Assembly (NCBI GenBank): GCA_934454125.1
Contig: CAKSFA010000007.1
Coordinates: forward strand, 1-64,000
Direction of reading: 5' to 3'
Origin: an uncultured Eubacteriales bacterium
GTDB taxonomy: Bacteria > Bacillota > Clostridia > Oscillospirales > Acutalibacteraceae
DNA length: 64,000 nucleotides
Made by a program: the position numbers and the translations under genes
Notes under the pieces: model-generated
The model's database searches: none
Seen by the model: only the letters and a program-made list of their open reading frames with translations
What the model was told of the DNA's origin: nothing
Shown here: positions 15,441 through 24,049 of the stretch, in pieces
Layout of the letters: every line of letters starts with the position of its first letter
Position numbering within the stretch: the first letter of the stretch is position 1

Positions 15441-16817
15441 TTGGCTGCAAAAACAAAGGTGCAATATGTTTGCACAGCTTGTGGGTTTGAATCTGCAAAA
15501 TGGTATGGAAAATGCCCCGGTTGCGCAGAATGGAATACTCTGGAGGAAGAAGTGCGCAGTGCAACGCCAGCGGCAAAGCGCGTCAGTGCCGCCGTGGGAA
15601 GCGGCGTGATTGCAAAGCCGATTGCGCTCAGTGAAGTGGACAATACAGAGGAGCAACGTTACCATACCGGTCTGGCAGAGCTGGATCGTGTTTTGGGTGG
15701 CGGGCTGGTCAAAGGATCTTTGGTGCTGCTCAGTGGTGACCCTGGTATTGGTAAATCGACGATTTTGCTGCAAATTTGCCGCCATATGGGCGCTTCATTG
15801 CAAATTTTATATGTTTCAGGTGAAGAGTCTGTGCGTCAAATCAAGCTACGCGCTGCCCGTTTGGGCGTAGATACCCCTAATTTATTGCTCATGGCCGAGA
15901 CGGACGTGCAGGCTATTTTGGAGCAAGCGCGCGTTCTCAAACCGGATTTGTTGATCATCGATTCAATCCAAACGATGAATCATACCGATATTTCGTCGTC
16001 ACCGGGTAGCATCACACAGGTGCGGGAGTGCACCAACGCCATTATGCATACTGCAAAATTTCTAGAGATTCCCACATTTATTGTTGGGCACGTCAATAAA
16101 GACGGCGCCATTGCCGGCCCAAAAGTGTTGGAGCATATTGTAGATGCTGTGTTGTACTTTGAAGGTGACCGACACAATTCTTATCGTATTTTGCGTGCAG
16201 TGAAGAACCGTTATGGCTCTACCAATGAAATTGGCGTGTTCGATATGACAGAAGCGGGATTGACCGAGGTGGAAAACCCATCTGCAGCACTGCTTGCAGG
16301 CAGACCATTACACACGGCAGGCACCTGTGTTACTTGTGTGATGGAAGGGTCACGTCCGCTATTGGCAGAGATTCAAGGACTTGCATCTACCAGTGGGTTT
16401 GGCAACCCACGCCGCATGGCCACAGGTTTTGACTATAACCGAATGTCTTTGCTGCTGGCAGTGCTTGAAAAACGCGGCGGTTACTATTTTTCCAATTTAG
16501 ATGCGTATGTCAATGTTGTTGGTGGTCTTCGATTGGACGAGCCTGCAGTAGATCTGGCGGTTGCGGTGGCGCTTATCTCTAGTCTGAAAGATATTCCGGT
16601 GAATGAGAATTGCCTGGTATTTGGTGAAATTGGCCTGGCAGGCGAGCTGCGTGCAGTCAGCCATATTAGTGCCCGTATTGCCGAGGCGGTTCATATGGGG
16701 TTTTCGAAATGTATTGTGCCATATCACAATTTAAAGCAAATGAACAGTTCCAGTTCGGCCATTGAGTTGATTGGTGCGCGCGATGTTCGGCAAGCCTTTG
16801 AGGCGGCTACCAGTTAA
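15441..16817 (+). CDS. radA: DNA repair protein RadA
   Basis: 458 residues. An N-terminal zinc finger (Cys11, Cys14, Cys25, Cys28) is followed by a RecA-like ATPase with Walker A GDPGIGKST (about 99-107), the RadA signature KNRYGSTNEIG, and a C-terminal Lon-protease-like domain. RadA is a hexameric branch-migration helicase in homologous recombination. The start is a TTG at 15441, eight bases after AAGGAGG; the longer upstream frame has no site. It follows cwlD with a 68-base gap. Confidence 0.97.
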   Translation: MAAKTKVQYVCTACGFESAKWYGKCPGCAEWNTLEEEVRSATPAAKRVSAAVGSGVIAKPIALSEVDNTEEQRYHTGLAELDRVLGGGLVKGSLVLLSGDPGIGKSTILLQICRHMGASLQILYVSGEESVRQIKLRAARLGVDTPNLLLMAETDVQAILEQARVLKPDLLIIDSIQTMNHTDISSSPGSITQVRECTNAIMHTAKFLEIPTFIVGHVNKDGAIAGPKVLEHIVDAVLYFEGDRHNSYRILRAVKNRYGSTNEIGVFDMTEAGLTEVENPSAALLAGRPLHTAGTCVTCVMEGSRPLLAEIQGLASTSGFGNPRRMATGFDYNRMSLLLAVLEKRGGYYFSNLDAYVNVVGGLRLDEPAVDLAVAVALISSLKDIPVNENCLVFGEIGLAGELRAVSHISARIAEAVHMGFSKCIVPYHNLKQMNSSSSAIELIGARDVRQAFEAATS

Positions 16818-16943
16818 AGATGCATCTTGCACAGAAATACGATAAACACAGCCGGGATTACCGGTTGTTGTGGGCAAATCTAACATGCAGTAACCATGTT
16901 TTTGATAAGCGCAGTCGATTGTGCAAAAGATTTTACTGTGCAT
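16731..16943 (-). CDS. Small Cys-rich protein, DUF1540-like
   Basis: 70 residues. The N-terminal part has Cys at positions 7, 11, 19 and 32 with GYCMLDLP between them, resembling the CxxxC...GxCxL pattern of short DUF1540 proteins of Clostridia, whose role is unknown. An AAAGG site lies upstream. The 3' end overlaps convergent radA by 87 bases, so the last third of the product may be fortuitous. Family call is tentative. Confidence 0.5.
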   Translation of the reverse strand: MHSKIFCTIDCAYQKHGYCMLDLPTTTGNPGCVYRISVQDASLTGSRLKGLPNIARTNQLNGRTGTVHLL

Positions 16944-17069
16944 AAAAACGAGCCTTTCTATTCTTATAATGTATCATTGAAATGCGCAAGATTAGTATGG
17001 GCGGTGTTTTAGATAAACATGCAGCTAACGTTAAGAAAAAATAGGCTTCGACGGGAAATAAAATATCAA

Positions 17070-17097
17070 ATTATACAAAATGAATATTTTGTATAAT
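17070..17097. other. dif: Candidate dif (XerCD recombination) site at the skew switch
   Basis: Left arm ATTATACAAAA (17070-17080), six-base centre TGAATA, right arm TTTTGTATAAT (17087-17097): the 11-6-11 layout of dif. The right arm resembles the conserved TTATGTTAAAT/TTATGTAAACT arm of known dif sites, and the centre resembles TGTATA. The arms are a perfect inverted repeat extended by one base on each side. It lies where the + strand changes from G-rich to C-rich and flanking genes converge. The alternative is a regulator operator for the next gene. Confidence 0.55.
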
Positions 17098-17156
17098 TAA
17101 GGTGAGGAGAAAAACGTTGTGACATTTATGATAGATAATAACGAGGATCAATTAAT

Positions 17157-17654
17157 ATGAAGCAAAAACAAACCAATGCTGGCGATACTGTCAGCCATAC
17201 GCGTCGCAGCATTGAATTTACTATTGTTGTAATTGCCGTGGCTGTGCTGGCGGTCATTGCAATCCCGACGATTACCAGCATTTCAAAATGGTCTGCATAT
17301 TCTACGGCGTACAGTCGCTGTCATGAATTGGTTTCAGTCTATGAAATTGCGCACAATGACGCGTTGCAAAACGGCATCACTGCACCAACAGATATTCGCT
17401 TCACACAGGCTTTGCTGCGCAGCGCTGAAATACCTGATCAAAATTCTGATTATTATACAATGATTTCACAGCAAATTCGCACCTATTTGCCAAGGCTTGA
17501 AATCGAAAAATTTTCATTCACGCTAACAAAAATAGATCAGAATCTTACTGTGTATTATTGGCCCACTACCGAACAAAGTGACGATCCAACCTATGTTTAT
17601 ATAGTAGAAAATCGGCAATCTTCTCTGATTTCTTACTCTGAGTATATTGCTTAA
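17157..17654 (+). CDS. Degenerate type IV pilin-like protein
   Basis: 165 residues. Residues 17-43 (RRSIEFTIVVIAVAVLAVIAIPTI) look like the class III signal of type IV pilins and pseudopilins, a basic stretch then a hydrophobic helix ending AIP. The Gly before the cleavage site and the Glu5 in the usual GFTLVE motif are not in place. The rest is soluble, with no pilus assembly genes nearby. GAGGA precedes the ATG. It may be an unprocessed membrane-anchored relic. Function unknown. Confidence 0.65.
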   Translation: MKQKQTNAGDTVSHTRRSIEFTIVVIAVAVLAVIAIPTITSISKWSAYSTAYSRCHELVSVYEIAHNDALQNGITAPTDIRFTQALLRSAEIPDQNSDYYTMISQQIRTYLPRLEIEKFSFTLTKIDQNLTVYYWPTTEQSDDPTYVYIVENRQSSLISYSEYIA

Positions 17655-17676
17655 TATTTTTTTATTTCAAGTTTAC

Positions 17677-17713
17677 AAAAAAATTCCTGGCTGCTTTCAC
17701 AGTCAGGAATTTT
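17677..17713. terminator. Terminator at the end of the pur-glmS-guaA operon
   Basis: Stem TTCCTGGCTG/CAGTCAGGAA flanked by A and T runs. It ends the leftward guaA transcript and can also end the rightward pilin-like gene. Confidence 0.85.
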
Positions 17714-19252
17714 TTACTCCCACTCAATCGTAGCGGGTGGTTTTGAGGTAATATCATATACAATACGGTTCACGTGTTTGACTTCATTAACGATGCGGTT
17801 CGATATTTTTGCAAGCAAATCATGGTCAAGTTTCGCCCAGTCTGCTGTCATAAAATCGGTGGTTGCAACTGCCCGTAATGCAATGGTGTAATCATAGGTA
17901 CGAAAATCGCCCATCACACCAACACTTTTAATACCGGTCAGTACGGCAAAATATTGATTCACACTGCGCTCCAAGCCTGCGTCCACAATCTCTTGCCGAA
18001 AGATGGCATCTGCTTCTTTTAAAATCTCGAGCTTTTCTGCAGTAATTTCTCCCATAACGCGAATCGCCAAACCTGGCCCTGGGAACGGTTGCCGCCAAAC
18101 CAACGCCGGTGGAATTCCCAGTTCTGTGCCAACCTTGCGCACTTCATCTTTAAACAAGTCTCGCAGAGGTTCAATAATACCGGTGAATTCTACATTTTCA
18201 GGCAAACCGCCAACATTATGGTGACTTTTAATCACAGCAGATTCCCCTACGCCGCTTTCCACCACATCAGGATAAATCGTTCCTTGGCACAAATAGTCAA
18301 CCTTGCCGATTTTTTTTGCTTCCTCTTCAAATACGCGAATAAATTCTTCGCCAATAATCTTACGCTTGCGCTCCGGATCAGAAACACCGGCCAGCTTTGT
18401 CAAAAAGCGCTCCTGCGCATTGACGCGAATCAAGTTCATATCAAATTGCTTGCGAAAAACAGTCTCTACCTCATCGCCTTCATTTTTGCGCAGCAAGCCA
18501 TGGTCCACAAAGATGCAGGTCAAATTTTTTCCAATAGCCTGATGCACCATCAGCGCTGCAACAGAAGAATCCACACCACCAGAAAGCGCACACAGCACCT
18601 TTTTGTCTCCAATTTGCTCTTTGAGCGCAGCAATGCTGCTTTTGGCAAAAGATGCCATCTCCCAGTCTCCGGTGCAACCGCAGGCACGGTATAAAAAATT
18701 TCGCAAAATCTCGGTACCATATTGCGAATGTTCCACCTCGGGGTGAAACTGCAGCGCAAAAATGCCCTTTTCTGCGTGCTCCATCGCTGCAACCGGACAG
18801 TGCTCTGTCTTTGCTGTTACAGAAAATCCCTGCGGCAAATCTGAAATAAAATCGGTATGGCTCATCCATGCAACACCAGTTGGCTCAATCGTATTAAACA
18901 GCATGCCACTGTTGTCATACTGTACCTGTGTGTTGCCGTATTCCTTTACCTCGCTGTGTGCAACTTTGCCGCCCAGTGTTGCTGCAATCAACTGCGCCCC
19001 ATAGCAAATTCCCAGCACAGGAATCCCCAATGAAAAAATGCCTTCATCGCATTTTGGTGCATTTTCAGCATAAACACTGTTTGGTCCACCTGAAAAAATA
19101 ATGCCCTTATAGCCTTTTTGCGCGATCTCCTGCGCAGAGATCTTATAAGACTGAATTTCGCAGTATACTTTGCAGTCGCGCACTCTGCGTGCAATGAGTT
19201 GGCTATATTGGCCACCAAAGTCCAGAATCAATACTGCTTCATTTTTTACCAT
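17714..19252 (-). CDS. guaA: GMP synthase (glutamine-hydrolysing)
   Basis: 512 residues, normal length. The class I glutaminase domain has nucleophile Cys83 (LGICYGAQ) and the His-Glu pair in QFHPEVEHS. The ATP-pyrophosphatase P-loop SGGVDSSVAAL and the C-terminal dimerisation domain are intact. It converts XMP, glutamine and ATP to GMP. It starts 19 bases after glmS and is the last gene of the purF-purB-purA-glmS-guaA run. Confidence 0.98.
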   Translation of the reverse strand: MVKNEAVLILDFGGQYSQLIARRVRDCKVYCEIQSYKISAQEIAQKGYKGIIFSGGPNSVYAENAPKCDEGIFSLGIPVLGICYGAQLIAATLGGKVAHSEVKEYGNTQVQYDNSGMLFNTIEPTGVAWMSHTDFISDLPQGFSVTAKTEHCPVAAMEHAEKGIFALQFHPEVEHSQYGTEILRNFLYRACGCTGDWEMASFAKSSIAALKEQIGDKKVLCALSGGVDSSVAALMVHQAIGKNLTCIFVDHGLLRKNEGDEVETVFRKQFDMNLIRVNAQERFLTKLAGVSDPERKRKIIGEEFIRVFEEEAKKIGKVDYLCQGTIYPDVVESGVGESAVIKSHHNVGGLPENVEFTGIIEPLRDLFKDEVRKVGTELGIPPALVWRQPFPGPGLAIRVMGEITAEKLEILKEADAIFRQEIVDAGLERSVNQYFAVLTGIKSVGVMGDFRTYDYTIALRAVATTDFMTADWAKLDHDLLAKISNRIVNEVKHVNRIVYDITSKPPATIEWE

Positions 19253-19271
19253 ACGTGTTCCCCTGTCTTTA

Positions 19272-21098
19272 TTATTCCACCGTTACGGATTTTGCCAAAT
19301 TGCGTGGCTTGTCAATGTCACAGCCTCTGTTTTCAGCCACATAATATGCAAACAATTGCAGCGGCAGCACGGCCAGAGAAGGTGCCATCATACGGTTCGT
19401 TTTTGGAATATAAAGCACCTGATCTGTTTCACTTTCGATTATCGTTTTGTCTTCTGTCGTCAACGAAAGCACCGTTGCTCCGCGCGCCTTAACCTCTTTG
19501 ATATTGCTCATCATTTTGTCAAACAGCGGCTCATACGCTGCCAACGCCACCACCAATGTGCCATCTTCAATCAGCGAAATCGAACCGTGCTTGAGCTCTC
19601 CTGCGGCATACGCCTCAGAATGAATGTATGAGATTTCCTTCAGCTTTAGCGAACCCTCCAGCGACAATGCATAATCAATATTTCGACCGATGAAAAAGAT
19701 ATTTTCACAATCGCTGTACTTTTTAGCCATCTGCTGTATCGGCTTGGTGTTGCTAAGAATACGCTCAATCAATGCCGGCAACGCCTGTAAATCTTCAATC
19801 GCCTGCCGGTACTCCTGTTCGCTCATCGTTCCCAACAGCTCTGCCATATACAGCGTCAGCAAATAAATCACAGAAAGCTGCGTGCTATAAGCCTTTGTTG
19901 TTGCAACTGAGATCTCCGGTCCTGCCCAGGTGTATAGCACATCGTCCGATTCATTGGCAATCGAACTTCCCACCACATTTACGATGGAAAGCACACGCGC
20001 TCCTAGCTTCTTCGCTTCACGCAAAGCTGCCAGCGTATCCGCCGTTTCACCAGACTGGCTGATCACCAGCACCAGTGTATTTTCGTTCACAATCGGGCTG
20101 CGGTAGCGAAATTCTGATGCAATGTCGATCTCCACCGGAATCCGCACAACCTGTTCGATGGCGTATTTCGCCACCACGCCCACATGATACGCAGAACCAC
20201 AGGCAACAATCACAATTTTGTTCAGTTGCTGCAAGTCTGCCTTTGTAAGCTTCAATTCGTCCAAAACGATTCTACCGTCCACAATTCTGGGTGAAATTGT
20301 ATTTTGCACAGCTTTTGGCTGCTCCATAATCTCTTTGAGCATAAAATGTGCATAGCCCTCTTTTTCTGCTGCGGTAATATCCCAGTCAATGTGAATTTTA
20401 TGCTTTGAAATCACCTCTTTTGCAGTGTTATACACCGTCACGCCCTCGCGTTTAATCACAGCGATTTCATTGTCATTCAAACGGTAAATATCGCGCGTTT
20501 TTTCAATGATGGCCGGGATATCCGAAGCGATAAAGTTCTCTCCGTTCCCAATGCCAACAATCAGCGGGCTGTCCTTACGCACAGCATACAGCGTGTCTGG
20601 GTCATCCTGGCAGATGATGCCCAGCGCATAAGCGCCTTCAATTTTAGAAAGCACCTCAATGATGGTATCGAGCACATTGCCGTTATAAGTATATTCCAAA
20701 AGCTGCGCCAGCACTTCCGTGTCCGTTTCCGACACAAACCGCATGCCCTGATTGAGCAAGTGGTCACGCAAATACAGATAATTTTCAATAATACCATTGT
20801 GCACAACGGCAAATTTGCCGCTTTGGCTGCTATGCGGGTGTGCATTGCCGTCAGAAGGCTCACCGTGTGTTGCCCAGCGTGTGTGTCCAATACCCAGTGT
20901 GCCGGTCATATCCGGCTGCGCCTGCAACTTATCACACAGGTTTTGTAGCCGACCCTTTGCCTTTACCACATCAATGGCATTATGTTCAAACACAGCCACA
21001 CCGGCAGAATCATACCCACGGTATTCCAATTTTTCCAAACCGGTCAGCAAAATTGGCGTAGCCTGCTCCTGCCCGATATAACCAACGATTCCACACAT
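19272..21098 (-). CDS. glmS: Glutamine--fructose-6-phosphate aminotransferase
   Basis: 608 residues. The start is set at MCGIVGYIG so that the catalytic Cys becomes residue 1 after Met removal. A class II glutaminase domain (1-240) is followed by two SIS sugar-isomerase domains (VISQSGETADTLAAL; the lysine loop and C-terminal NLAKSVTVE). It makes glucosamine-6-phosphate, the first step to UDP-GlcNAc and cell wall. SD GGTGG lies seven bases before the ATG. The 84-base gap after purA is too short for a glmS ribozyme and instead holds interlocking complementary segments. Confidence 0.98.
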   Translation of the reverse strand: MCGIVGYIGQEQATPILLTGLEKLEYRGYDSAGVAVFEHNAIDVVKAKGRLQNLCDKLQAQPDMTGTLGIGHTRWATHGEPSDGNAHPHSSQSGKFAVVHNGIIENYLYLRDHLLNQGMRFVSETDTEVLAQLLEYTYNGNVLDTIIEVLSKIEGAYALGIICQDDPDTLYAVRKDSPLIVGIGNGENFIASDIPAIIEKTRDIYRLNDNEIAVIKREGVTVYNTAKEVISKHKIHIDWDITAAEKEGYAHFMLKEIMEQPKAVQNTISPRIVDGRIVLDELKLTKADLQQLNKIVIVACGSAYHVGVVAKYAIEQVVRIPVEIDIASEFRYRSPIVNENTLVLVISQSGETADTLAALREAKKLGARVLSIVNVVGSSIANESDDVLYTWAGPEISVATTKAYSTQLSVIYLLTLYMAELLGTMSEQEYRQAIEDLQALPALIERILSNTKPIQQMAKKYSDCENIFFIGRNIDYALSLEGSLKLKEISYIHSEAYAAGELKHGSISLIEDGTLVVALAAYEPLFDKMMSNIKEVKARGATVLSLTTEDKTIIESETDQVLYIPKTNRMMAPSLAVLPLQLFAYYVAENRGCDIDKPRNLAKSVTVE

Positions 21099-21115
21099 TT
21101 GTAAACCACCATTTC

Positions 21116-21168
21116 TCCGGCAGTCATAATACAGAATACACAACATTACTGCCGGAAATGTTGTGTAT
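21116..21168 (-). promoter_or_regulatory. Candidate RNA pseudoknot in the glmS leader
   Basis: Read on the minus strand: ATACACAACATT (21168-21157), TCCGGCAGT (21156-21148), AATGTTGTGTAT (21147-21136), eleven bases, ACTGCCGGA (21124-21116). The first and third segments are perfectly complementary (12 bp); the second and fourth also (9 bp). They interleave, so they form either an H-type pseudoknot or two alternative hairpins. The last arm ends five bases before the glmS Shine-Dalgarno. There is no U run, so it is not a terminator. Regulatory role is inferred. Confidence 0.55.
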
Positions 21169-21182
21169 ATAAAAACAATTCA

Positions 21183-22460
21183 TTATTTATAAATGATGTC
21201 ATCGCGCGAAGGGCCGTTTGAGATCATGCCAAACGGAACACCGATGGCCGTCTCAGCAAATTCGATATACCGCTTTGCATTTTCCGGCAAATCTTCATAC
21301 CGTTTGATTCCGCGAATATCACATTTCCAGCCTGGCAGCGTCTCCAAAATCGGCTTGCAACGTTTCAGTTGCGCAGTTGATGGGAAGTAATCTATACGCT
21401 TTCCATCAAGCTCGTATGCTACACAAACCGGTATTTCATCCAAATATCCCAGCACATCCAGCACGGCAAATGCAACCGTTGTGGCACCCTGTACACGGCA
21501 ACCATAGCGCGATGCTACCAAGTCCAGCCAGCCCATTCTGCGTGGTCGGCCGGTTGTTGCGCCAAATTCGCCCCCGTCACCGCCGCGGGTACGCAGCTCA
21601 TCGGCCTGCTCCCCAAAAATTTCACTGACGAATACACCGGCACCCACTGCGCTTGAATACGCCTTGACCACCGCAATGATCTCCTTAATTTCATACGGCG
21701 GCAAACCTGCGCCCACAGCGCCATAACCGGCCAAAGTCGAAGACGAGGTCACCATGGGGTAAATTCCAAAATCCGGGTCTTTCAATGCGCCAAGCTGCCC
21801 CTCAAGCAAAATCTGCTTGCCGTCTTGCACAGCCTGGTATAAATATTCAAATGTATCCGTCACATACGGGGCAATCTGCTCCCGATATTCCATCAGTTTT
21901 TCAAACACATCTTGTGCTTCCAACGGTTCTTTCTGATACAAATGCTGATACAGCGTGTTTTTTACCGCCAACACGCGCTCAATTTTCTCTTTCAGTGCTG
22001 TTTCATCATCATAAAGCTCACTGATTTGAAACCCGATCTTTGCATATTTATCCGAATAAAATGGTGCAATACCCGATTTGGTCGAGCCAAATGAATTCTC
22101 AGAAAGCCGCGCTTCCTCCATGGTGTCCATCTCAATGTGATACGGCATCACCACCTGTGCACGGTCAGAGATCAAAATGTGCGGCTTTGGCACATTGCGC
22201 TCTGCCAGAGAGTCAAGCTCTTTCATAAAATTCTCCACACTCAAGGCAACACCGTTGCCGATGATGCTGGTCGTATGGTCATAAAAAATGCCGGAAGGCA
22301 ACTGGTGCAACGCAAACTTGCCATAATTATTAATGATGGTATGTCCGGCATTGCTCCCGCCCTGAAAACGAATCACAATGTCCGATTGTGCGGCAATCAC
22401 ATCCGTAATCTTTCCCTTGCCTTCATCGCCCCAGTTTGCACCAACAATCGCTTTTATCAT
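21183..22460 (-). CDS. purA: Adenylosuccinate synthase
   Basis: 425 residues. The start MIKAIVGANWGDEGKGK carries the GTP-binding loop with the catalytic Asp; GHTIIN, the SSSTLAGYGAVGAGLPP block and TGRPRRMGW follow. It joins IMP and aspartate using GTP, the first step to AMP. ATG 22460 follows GGAGGG; the longer upstream frame has no site. Lies between purB and glmS. Confidence 0.98.
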   Translation of the reverse strand: MIKAIVGANWGDEGKGKITDVIAAQSDIVIRFQGGSNAGHTIINNYGKFALHQLPSGIFYDHTTSIIGNGVALSVENFMKELDSLAERNVPKPHILISDRAQVVMPYHIEMDTMEEARLSENSFGSTKSGIAPFYSDKYAKIGFQISELYDDETALKEKIERVLAVKNTLYQHLYQKEPLEAQDVFEKLMEYREQIAPYVTDTFEYLYQAVQDGKQILLEGQLGALKDPDFGIYPMVTSSSTLAGYGAVGAGLPPYEIKEIIAVVKAYSSAVGAGVFVSEIFGEQADELRTRGGDGGEFGATTGRPRRMGWLDLVASRYGCRVQGATTVAFAVLDVLGYLDEIPVCVAYELDGKRIDYFPSTAQLKRCKPILETLPGWKCDIRGIKRYEDLPENAKRYIEFAETAIGVPFGMISNGPSRDDIIYK

Positions 22461-22578
22461 AAGGTTCTTCACCCTCCGCTTTGCCGCGTTTCCAATTTGG
22501 GTTCCGCTTTGCGGCAATCTTTTAAAATTAATCAACTTGCCAATTATACCACATTAAATTCAATTTGGCAATTTTCGG

Positions 22579-24009
22579 TCATAGCTTGATTTCTGCCCGT
22601 TGCAGATGATTGCAGTCATATTGTTTCAAAACAGGCTCCACCATATTCTGTAAAAACTCCTCCGTTTGCTGCGGTGCTCTGCCTACATAATCAGCCGGGT
22701 TCAGCAGTTGCTGCAACGCCGTTTGATCCAGGTCAAATGCATCATCGTTTGCAATGCGCTCCAACAAATCATTGTCTTTTCCCTGCTCTTTCACAGTTCT
22801 GCCCGCTTCCATTGCATAAACCCGAATCTTCTCGTGCAGCTCCTGCCGGTCTCCGCCCCGCTTTACAGCATCCATCATGATGTTTTCCGTTGCCATAAAG
22901 GGCAATTCTTCCATCAAATGCTTCTCGATCACCTTGGGATAAACAACCAGCCCGCCGGCTACATTTTCATAAAGGCTCAAAATTGCATCTGTTGCCAAAA
23001 ATGCTTCCGGCACAGCAATTCTCTTGTTTGCCGAATCGTCCAGCGTGCGTTCAAACCACTGGGTTGCAGCGGTAACCGCCGGATTGAGCGCGTCTGTAAT
23101 CACATACCGTGCCAGCGCGGTCATACGCTCTGTGCGCATTGGGTTGCGTTTATATGCCATCGCAGAAGAACCGATCTGATGCTTCTCAAACGGCTCTTCC
23201 ACCTCTTTCAAATGCTGCAATAACCGAATATCCGCAGCAAATTTCGAGGCGCTCTGTGCAATGCCACTAAGCACATTGAGCATCTGACTGTCCAGTTTTC
23301 GGGTATACGTTTGCCCCGAAACAGCAAAGCATACATCAAATCCCATTTTCTCTGCAATCTTGCAATCCAGTTCCTTGCATTTTTCGTGGTTGCCGTCAAA
23401 CAGCTCCAAAAAGCTTGCCTGCGTGCCGGTCGTTCCTTTCGAGCCCAGCAGTTTTGCCTTGCGCAACTGATATTGCACATCCTCCAAATCCATCAGCAAA
23501 TCCTGAATCCACAATGTTGCGCGCTTACCTACCGTTGTCGTCTGCGCAGCCTGAAAATGCGTATACCCCAATGTGGGCAACGCCTGATACTGCCGCGCAA
23601 ATGTTGCCAAAGCAGCAATCACCGCAACCAGTCTCTGCTCAATCAGCCGCATTGCCTGCGTCATGATGATAATGTCCGTATTATCTCCCACATAGCAAGA
23701 GGTCGCACCAAGATGAATAATTGGCTTTGCGTTGGGGCACTGCTCTCCAAATGCAAACACATGCGCCATCACATCATGCCGCACCTTGCGCTCCTGCGCC
23801 TGTGCTGTTTCATAATTAATCTGCTCTGCAAACCGCTTCATTTCATCAATCTGCGCCTGCGTAATCGGCAGCCCCAGCTCCATTTCTGCTTCTGCCAGCG
23901 CAATCCACAGTTTTCGCCAGGTCACAAACTTCTGCTCTGCAGAAAATAACCGTTTCATCTCATCGCTCGCATATCGTGTCGAAAGCGGCGATACATACGT
24001 CGTACTCAA
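22579..24009 (-). CDS. purB: Adenylosuccinate lyase
   Basis: 476 residues, fumarase/aspartase superfamily. The signature loop is SSAMAYKRNPMRTE (residues near 280), with HFQAAQTTTVGKR as another family block. It acts twice in purine synthesis: on SAICAR and on adenylosuccinate. The start is TTG at 24009, nine bases after AAAGGATGG. It is 40 bases downstream of purF. Confidence 0.97.
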   Translation of the reverse strand: MSTTYVSPLSTRYASDEMKRLFSAEQKFVTWRKLWIALAEAEMELGLPITQAQIDEMKRFAEQINYETAQAQERKVRHDVMAHVFAFGEQCPNAKPIIHLGATSCYVGDNTDIIIMTQAMRLIEQRLVAVIAALATFARQYQALPTLGYTHFQAAQTTTVGKRATLWIQDLLMDLEDVQYQLRKAKLLGSKGTTGTQASFLELFDGNHEKCKELDCKIAEKMGFDVCFAVSGQTYTRKLDSQMLNVLSGIAQSASKFAADIRLLQHLKEVEEPFEKHQIGSSAMAYKRNPMRTERMTALARYVITDALNPAVTAATQWFERTLDDSANKRIAVPEAFLATDAILSLYENVAGGLVVYPKVIEKHLMEELPFMATENIMMDAVKRGGDRQELHEKIRVYAMEAGRTVKEQGKDNDLLERIANDDAFDLDQTALQQLLNPADYVGRAPQQTEEFLQNMVEPVLKQYDCNHLQRAEIKL

Positions 24010-24049
24010 ACGTTCTTACCATCCTTTCGCAGGCTTCCGTCTGTGATAA

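Noticed and set aside
21099..21182. glmS ribozyme
   Set aside because: The gap between purA and glmS is too short and lacks the ribozyme core.
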